This document shows positions 5,221 through 8,527 of a DNA stretch of 8,527 nt, one piece after another; the stretch's first letter is position 1, and each line of letters starts with the position of its first letter. Made by a program: the position numbers and the translations under genes. A model generated the notes under the pieces. That model had not been told where the DNA came from and made no database searches. It worked only from the letters and a program-made list of their open reading frames with translations. Origin of the DNA: an uncultured Amylibacter sp. (GTDB lineage: Bacteria; Pseudomonadota; Alphaproteobacteria; Rhodobacterales; Rhodobacteraceae); contig CALDZS010000052.1 in assembly GCA_937944065.1 (NCBI GenBank), positions 1 through 8,527 of the forward strand. Reading direction: 5' to 3'.

Positions 5221-7329
5221 TTGGCAGATATGAAACAAGTTCACTTGCATATAGGGCCCCACAAAACGGGCAGCACGGCGTTGCAGGCGTATTTCAAATC
5301 CCATGTGGATCTGATCATGGATCAAACAGGTTGGCGTTATGTCGATGACGCTATTGTAGCAGATACTGCCCTGGCGATGAATGAAGAAAATCTGTCTTCA
5401 TTTGCAGTGCACCTCACATCAATAGGCAGCGACAAGATATTGATTATAAACGAAGACTTTTGTGGTGATTTTCCAATTAGAAATGGCGTCAGAACGCTGT
5501 ATCCATCGCTTCGATCCAACTTGCAGATGATTAATGATACGTTTGATGATTACGATCTATCGATCAGTTTTTGCCACCGTCAAATGACAACTTGGTTGCA
5601 AAGCGTTTACCATCAAAACTTAAAATTCCGCGCGGGTCTAAAGTCATTCGATCACTTTGAAGGTTTGCTTGATTTTCCATTGGATTGGATTGGGCTGCTA
5701 ACTGATCTAAAATCTGCCATGTCGACCCAATGCACTGTAATTGACTACGACGCGGCTGGGCCAGATTTACATATGGCAATGCTGGACACCTTGGGTGCTG
5801 ACATTAAAAACCTTCCCGCGTTTGATCCCGCAAACGTTTCGCCCAAGGCGCCTGTTATCAAATTGCTAGAGTTAATAAATCAAAGCAGTTGTTCACGTCC
5901 ACAAAATCGCGCCGCAAAGACAGCCATTTTGGGCAGTAACGAAGCCAAGGTTGCGCGCGCGCGTTTGGATAGTGTCTTGAGCATTGAAAAAGGAAACTAC
6001 AGTGACTGGCCTCTGGCAGTTCCAGACGCAAAAGTTTTTCCAGCCCTGTCAGACCGCATTGCCTGGGATATGCGCGCCGACACGCAACCCGATTTTATGC
6101 CCGAGGTGGATGTTGATCTGCATGCGGATCGGACACAGTTTTTACCTGAAATTGAAGCAGCGCCCGACGTTTCCAGGGCGCAAATGGTGGATCAAGAAAC
6201 GCTGTTGCGGTTCGAATTGCAGGGCCAGTCAGTCCTGCAACTTTATCACGGTCTGACCATCAGCTATCTGAGGCGCAATACCGACCACACGCAAAAGGCA
6301 CGTATCCTGTTTCATCGCCTTTGGAACGAAGAACATGCTTTGTTGTTGGGTACTCTGAAAACGCGATGGTTGATTTCGGCCTTTCAGACATTTGCCGATC
6401 ATGGCTTGTCCGCAGAGCAGCGCCAAATCGGTGCGGCAGCCTATTACTATGCAAACATGATCAAGGTGCAAGAGGCCGAGCGAAGTTTTGATGGCTTACA
6501 GCCGGATACGATTTACAAACAGACTACACCTAATATGCGCCAAGGGTTTCGCGGCCTTGATCGGTTCAAGCTTGGCAACTCTGATATTCTGCCGAATATG
6601 AATGCGCATCTTTTGGGTTTGACCGCGCAAGACGAAATCGTTGGTCGTATCGTTGTCGAGTTTATGCGCCGCACTCAGGCTGCACACACAGTGTTTTCGC
6701 GCATGGATGAAAATCGCGTCGTGCATGAAATTAAAAATCCGAACTTTCAGAACGCTTGGTCTTTTGGCGTAGAGCCAAAGCCACAGCGTGCAGATGCGCG
6801 AATGCGATTGTTGAATCATCTGCCCATGAATTCTATTGGCGCAGAAATTGGTGTTTGGCATGGCCAGTTCAGTCAACATATTTTGGATGTGGTTCAACCG
6901 CGTGAATTACACTTGATTGACCCTTGGTCTTATCAGCCAGATTACGACAACACGTCATTCGGCGCAGCGGAAAACGCGCTGAAGATGAACCAAAAATTTC
7001 AAGCTGTGACCGATAAATTCGGCCAGATGCCACAGGTCACTATTCACCGCGCTTATTCACAGGATGCGTTGGCGTCCTTTCCAGACGGTTATTTTGACTG
7101 GGTCTATATTGATGGAAACCACAATTACGAAGTGGTCGCTGCTGACATATTGTTGGCCGCCGATAAGGTAAAACCAAACGGGATAATCTGTGGTGATGAT
7201 CTGTTCTGGGAGCGCGATGGCCGTATGCATGTGCGCGACGCAGTTCACGGTTTCCAGCGCGCAAATTCTGATTGGGTCAGTTTCAGCCGCTTTGGCGCGC
7301 AGTATGTTTTGCAGCTGTCACGAGGCTAG
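5221..7329 (+). CDS. Sulfotransferase-like / helical region / SAM methyltransferase fusion protein
   Basis: A 702-residue, apparently cytoplasmic protein with three parts. Residues about 5-210 are a sulfotransferase-like domain: canonical 5'-phosphosulfate loop IGPHKTGSTALQ (11-22), strand ILIINEDFCG (73-82) with the usual glutamate, and 3'-phosphate motif Arg120 and Ser128 in SFCHRQMTTWLQSVYHQ. Residues about 320-500 are a mostly helical region I do not recognise (TRWLISAFQTFADHG at 381-395, then YYYANMIKVQEAERSF at 408-423). Residues about 525-700 are a class I methyltransferase resembling Methyltransf_24: motif I IGAEIGVWHGQFS (539-551), acidic residue Asp567 in LHLIDPW, DWVYIDGNHNYE (626-637), and IICGDD (655-660). 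Such a protein could both sulfate and methylate one acceptor, but the substrate cannot be told from sequence. No stop or frameshift interrupts it. It follows the preceding gene by 30 bases with no terminator, and its stop abuts that of the convergent desaturase. Confidence 0.83.
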   Translation: MADMKQVHLHIGPHKTGSTALQAYFKSHVDLIMDQTGWRYVDDAIVADTALAMNEENLSSFAVHLTSIGSDKILIINEDFCGDFPIRNGVRTLYPSLRSNLQMINDTFDDYDLSISFCHRQMTTWLQSVYHQNLKFRAGLKSFDHFEGLLDFPLDWIGLLTDLKSAMSTQCTVIDYDAAGPDLHMAMLDTLGADIKNLPAFDPANVSPKAPVIKLLELINQSSCSRPQNRAAKTAILGSNEAKVARARLDSVLSIEKGNYSDWPLAVPDAKVFPALSDRIAWDMRADTQPDFMPEVDVDLHADRTQFLPEIEAAPDVSRAQMVDQETLLRFELQGQSVLQLYHGLTISYLRRNTDHTQKARILFHRLWNEEHALLLGTLKTRWLISAFQTFADHGLSAEQRQIGAAAYYYANMIKVQEAERSFDGLQPDTIYKQTTPNMRQGFRGLDRFKLGNSDILPNMNAHLLGLTAQDEIVGRIVVEFMRRTQAAHTVFSRMDENRVVHEIKNPNFQNAWSFGVEPKPQRADARMRLLNHLPMNSIGAEIGVWHGQFSQHILDVVQPRELHLIDPWSYQPDYDNTSFGAAENALKMNQKFQAVTDKFGQMPQVTIHRAYSQDALASFPDGYFDWVYIDGNHNYEVVAADILLAADKVKPNGIICGDDLFWERDGRMHVRDAVHGFQRANSDWVSFSRFGAQYVLQLSRG

Positions 7330-8229
7330 TTAGTCCGCGCTTTCCAGTGCACCGGTGTAAGAACGATGAAACGCGCAGTAGCCATTTTCTGTTTCGCGCA
7401 GATGCGGTTCGATCAACGCGTGCAGCTCTGGTAATTTGTGAAATGGCACAGCTGGATAGCTGTGATGTTCAGCGTGATAGGGCATGTTCCACGCCAACGT
7501 TCGTAACATGCGATTGGTATAGGTCGTGCGTGTATTTTCAAGCATATTGGCGACGAAGGCGCAGCGCCCATGTTCTGCTAAAAGGTATAGACGTAAGAAT
7601 GGCTGGCCCAGCAAAATCGGAATCAGCCACAAGTACAAAAGTGCATAATTCGCCAAAACCAGACTGGTGCCCAGCAGAAACCCATACCCCAAAAGATAGA
7701 TACGGGATTCAATGCGTATCAATGGTTTGCGTGCTTCTGGCACATATGAATGACGAGACTTGTTCAATGCGTTGCGCAACACCGTTCGCCACTGGCTGAC
7801 CCAAACGGGCATACCTGAAACGTGGATCAAATAATCACGCCAAGTTTCGGGTTTTGAATGTGTTAACTCTGGGTCTTTGCCAGGAACTTGGGTGTAGCGG
7901 TGATGTGCAAGGTGGAAATAGCGAAACCAATTTGCAGGTAGGACAAGGACAAAGCCGCAAATATGACCGACAATCGAGTTAATTCGTTTGGTTGCGAATG
8001 GTGTGTGATGGCTTGTTTCGTGCAATAACGTGAACAGGAAAACCAACAACACTCCAAGCGGTAACATCATTAGGGGCCATAGCGGTGCCCGTGAATATAC
8101 CCATGCCGCGCAAACCGCAATTGCGCCAAAATGACCCAATAGATGTAACAGCCCTGCCCGATCAGACGTACTGGTCAGGCGTTGACGTTCGAGGGGTGTC
8201 AATGTTGCAAGAAACTGTTTGTGGTCCAT
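7330..8229 (-). CDS. Membrane fatty-acid desaturase family protein
   Basis: 299 residues from ATG at 8227-8229; an in-frame TTG at 8242-8244 is an alternative, and neither has a good ribosome binding site. It is an integral-membrane di-iron enzyme of the FA_desaturase family. The three histidine boxes are present: HETSHH (70-75), HLAHH (106-110) and HAEHH (252-256), plus AEHG (218-221) before box three. Hydrophobic stretches at about 27-46, 50-69, 84-103 and 177-207 give the usual pairs of membrane helices, with all boxes facing the cytoplasm. The ending NMPYHAEHHSYPAVPFHKLP is typical of bacterial acyl-lipid desaturases. Regiospecificity, and whether the substrate is a phospholipid, ornithine lipid or another lipid, cannot be read from the sequence; a carotenoid or sterol-type hydroxylase is less likely. 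Its stop codon touches that of the convergent fusion gene. Upstream on the same strand is tRNA-Leu, 52 bases away. Confidence 0.9.
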   Translation of the reverse strand: MDHKQFLATLTPLERQRLTSTSDRAGLLHLLGHFGAIAVCAAWVYSRAPLWPLMMLPLGVLLVFLFTLLHETSHHTPFATKRINSIVGHICGFVLVLPANWFRYFHLAHHRYTQVPGKDPELTHSKPETWRDYLIHVSGMPVWVSQWRTVLRNALNKSRHSYVPEARKPLIRIESRIYLLGYGFLLGTSLVLANYALLYLWLIPILLGQPFLRLYLLAEHGRCAFVANMLENTRTTYTNRMLRTLAWNMPYHAEHHSYPAVPFHKLPELHALIEPHLRETENGYCAFHRSYTGALESAD

Positions 8230-8281
8230 AGATACAGCTTGCAAGCATTAGAATGTAGGCGCAAGTTTTTTGGGAATAACT

Positions 8282-8366
8282 TGGTGCGCAGAAGAGGACT
8301 CGAACCTCCACGTCCAAAGGACACCAGCACCTGAAGCTGGCGCGTCTACCATTCCGCCACCTGCGC
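8282..8366 (-). tRNA. tRNA-Leu(CAG)
   Basis: The minus strand folds into a complete class II tRNA. The acceptor stem GCGCAGG pairs with the 3' strand ending in CTGCGC (one G-U pair), with discriminator A and encoded CCA (8282-8284). The D arm is TGGCGGAATGGTAGACGC. The anticodon stem is CCAGC/GCTGG, with loop TTCAGGT giving anticodon CAG, which reads CUG leucine codons. A long variable arm (TGTCCTTTGGACGT) is typical of leucine tRNAs, and the T arm GGAGG-TTCGAGT-CCTCT is normal. It is preceded by its own promoter. Confidence 0.97.
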
Positions 8367-8381
8367 ACCTCAAGTTGAATT

Positions 8382-8410
8382 GATCTAGACTTTGACCGTC
8401 TGGGTGTCAA
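8382..8410 (-). promoter_or_regulatory. Sigma70-type promoter of tRNA-Leu
   Basis: On the minus strand TTGACA (8410-8405) and TAGATC (8387-8382) are separated by exactly 17 bases. Initiation about seven bases downstream would leave a leader of roughly ten bases before the mature tRNA 5' end, as expected for a tRNA gene. Confidence 0.75.
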
Positions 8411-8421
8411 CGGCATTGGCC

Positions 8422-8450
8422 TTGCCGCGCCATACGCCTTGCGCTAGAGA
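8422..8450 (+). promoter_or_regulatory. Possible promoter of the + strand Rossmann gene
   Basis: TTGCCG (8422-8427) and TAGAGA (8445-8450) are 17 bases apart, about 30 bases before the ATG. Both boxes are imperfect, so this is tentative. It would diverge from the tRNA-Leu promoter. Confidence 0.3.
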
Positions 8451-8480
8451 TGTTGCAACAAATGTCAGCGGAGCATTCAC

Positions 8481-8527
8481 ATGTCAGGATCACCTAAACT
8501 GGTTACTATTTTCGGCGGCTCGGGTTT
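8481..8527 (+). CDS. N-terminus of an NAD(P)-binding Rossmann protein, likely NDUFA9-like
   Basis: ATG at 8481 with GGAG (8470-8473) seven bases upstream; only 15 full codons and part of another are inside the window. They read MSGSPKLVTIFGGSG followed by a likely Phe: a first beta strand and the G-G-x-G-F dinucleotide-binding loop of atypical short-chain dehydrogenases. In Rhodobacterales a 'complex I NDUFA9 subunit family' protein begins this way (KLVTIFGGSGFVG). That naming rests on the motif and remembered family appearance; other NAD-dependent epimerase-like proteins start similarly. The gene diverges from tRNA-Leu. Confidence 0.65.
   Translation, partial: MSGSPKLVTIFGGSG

Noticed and set aside
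7272..7799. A long open + strand frame (175 codons) antisense to the desaturase.
   Set aside because: It runs opposite a gene with three intact histidine boxes, its translation is Arg/Cys-rich without domain character, and it starts inside the fusion gene.
8282..8310. The tRNA-Leu 3' end as an attachment site for an integrated element.
   Set aside because: I could not find a second copy of the tRNA 3' sequence in the window, and there is no integrase gene.
1..8527. CRISPR arrays, insertion sequences, toxin-antitoxin pairs and rRNA genes.
   Set aside because: No regularly spaced repeats, transposase motifs, small paired genes of that type or rRNA-like sequences are visible.

Overview
The window looks like a chromosomal segment of a Rhodobacterales (Roseobacter-type) alphaproteobacterium of moderate GC. 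This rests on the gene order rnd-lptC-lptA-lptB-hpf-ptsN, on protein signatures typical of that group, and on the start of an NDUFA9-like Rossmann gene next to a tRNA-Leu. It is an inference from content, not a database match.

Left part (1-4107). The tail of an unrecognised + strand gene converges on ptsN and overlaps it by a few bases. The minus strand then carries an envelope and stationary-phase block, in transcription order: a short ribonuclease D (rnd), the LPS-transport genes lptC, lptA and lptB (the last three joined by ATGA overlaps), a probable intrinsic terminator, and a separate hpf-ptsN unit (ribosome hibernation factor and the nitrogen-PTS EIIA protein). The 209-base gap before hpf holds a 9-bp perfect hairpin and a second element whose downstream arm can pair with either of two upstream copies of the same sequence. 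It is a candidate regulatory leader.

Middle part (4108-7329). A divergent intergenic region leads into two + strand genes 30 bases apart that probably form one transcript. The first is a 303-residue sulfotransferase-fold protein with a degraded PAPS loop. The second is a 702-residue three-part protein: a sulfotransferase-like domain with a canonical PAPS loop, a helical middle region I do not recognise, and a C-terminal SAM-dependent methyltransferase. This pair is the least ordinary content of the window. Its substrate is unknown; a surface glycan or a small metabolite would fit the families.

Right part (7330-8527). A minus-strand membrane fatty-acid desaturase ends exactly where the fusion gene ends, with no bases between the two stop codons. 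Upstream of it on the same strand is tRNA-Leu(CAG) with an encoded CCA and a good sigma70-type promoter (TTGACA, 17-base spacer, TAGATC). I see no clear terminator between tRNA and desaturase. On the + strand the last 47 bases are the start of a gene with a GGSGF nucleotide-binding motif. The three genes between rnd and the tRNA look like an accessory insert between core genes, but I see no integrase, insertion sequence or duplicated tRNA end.
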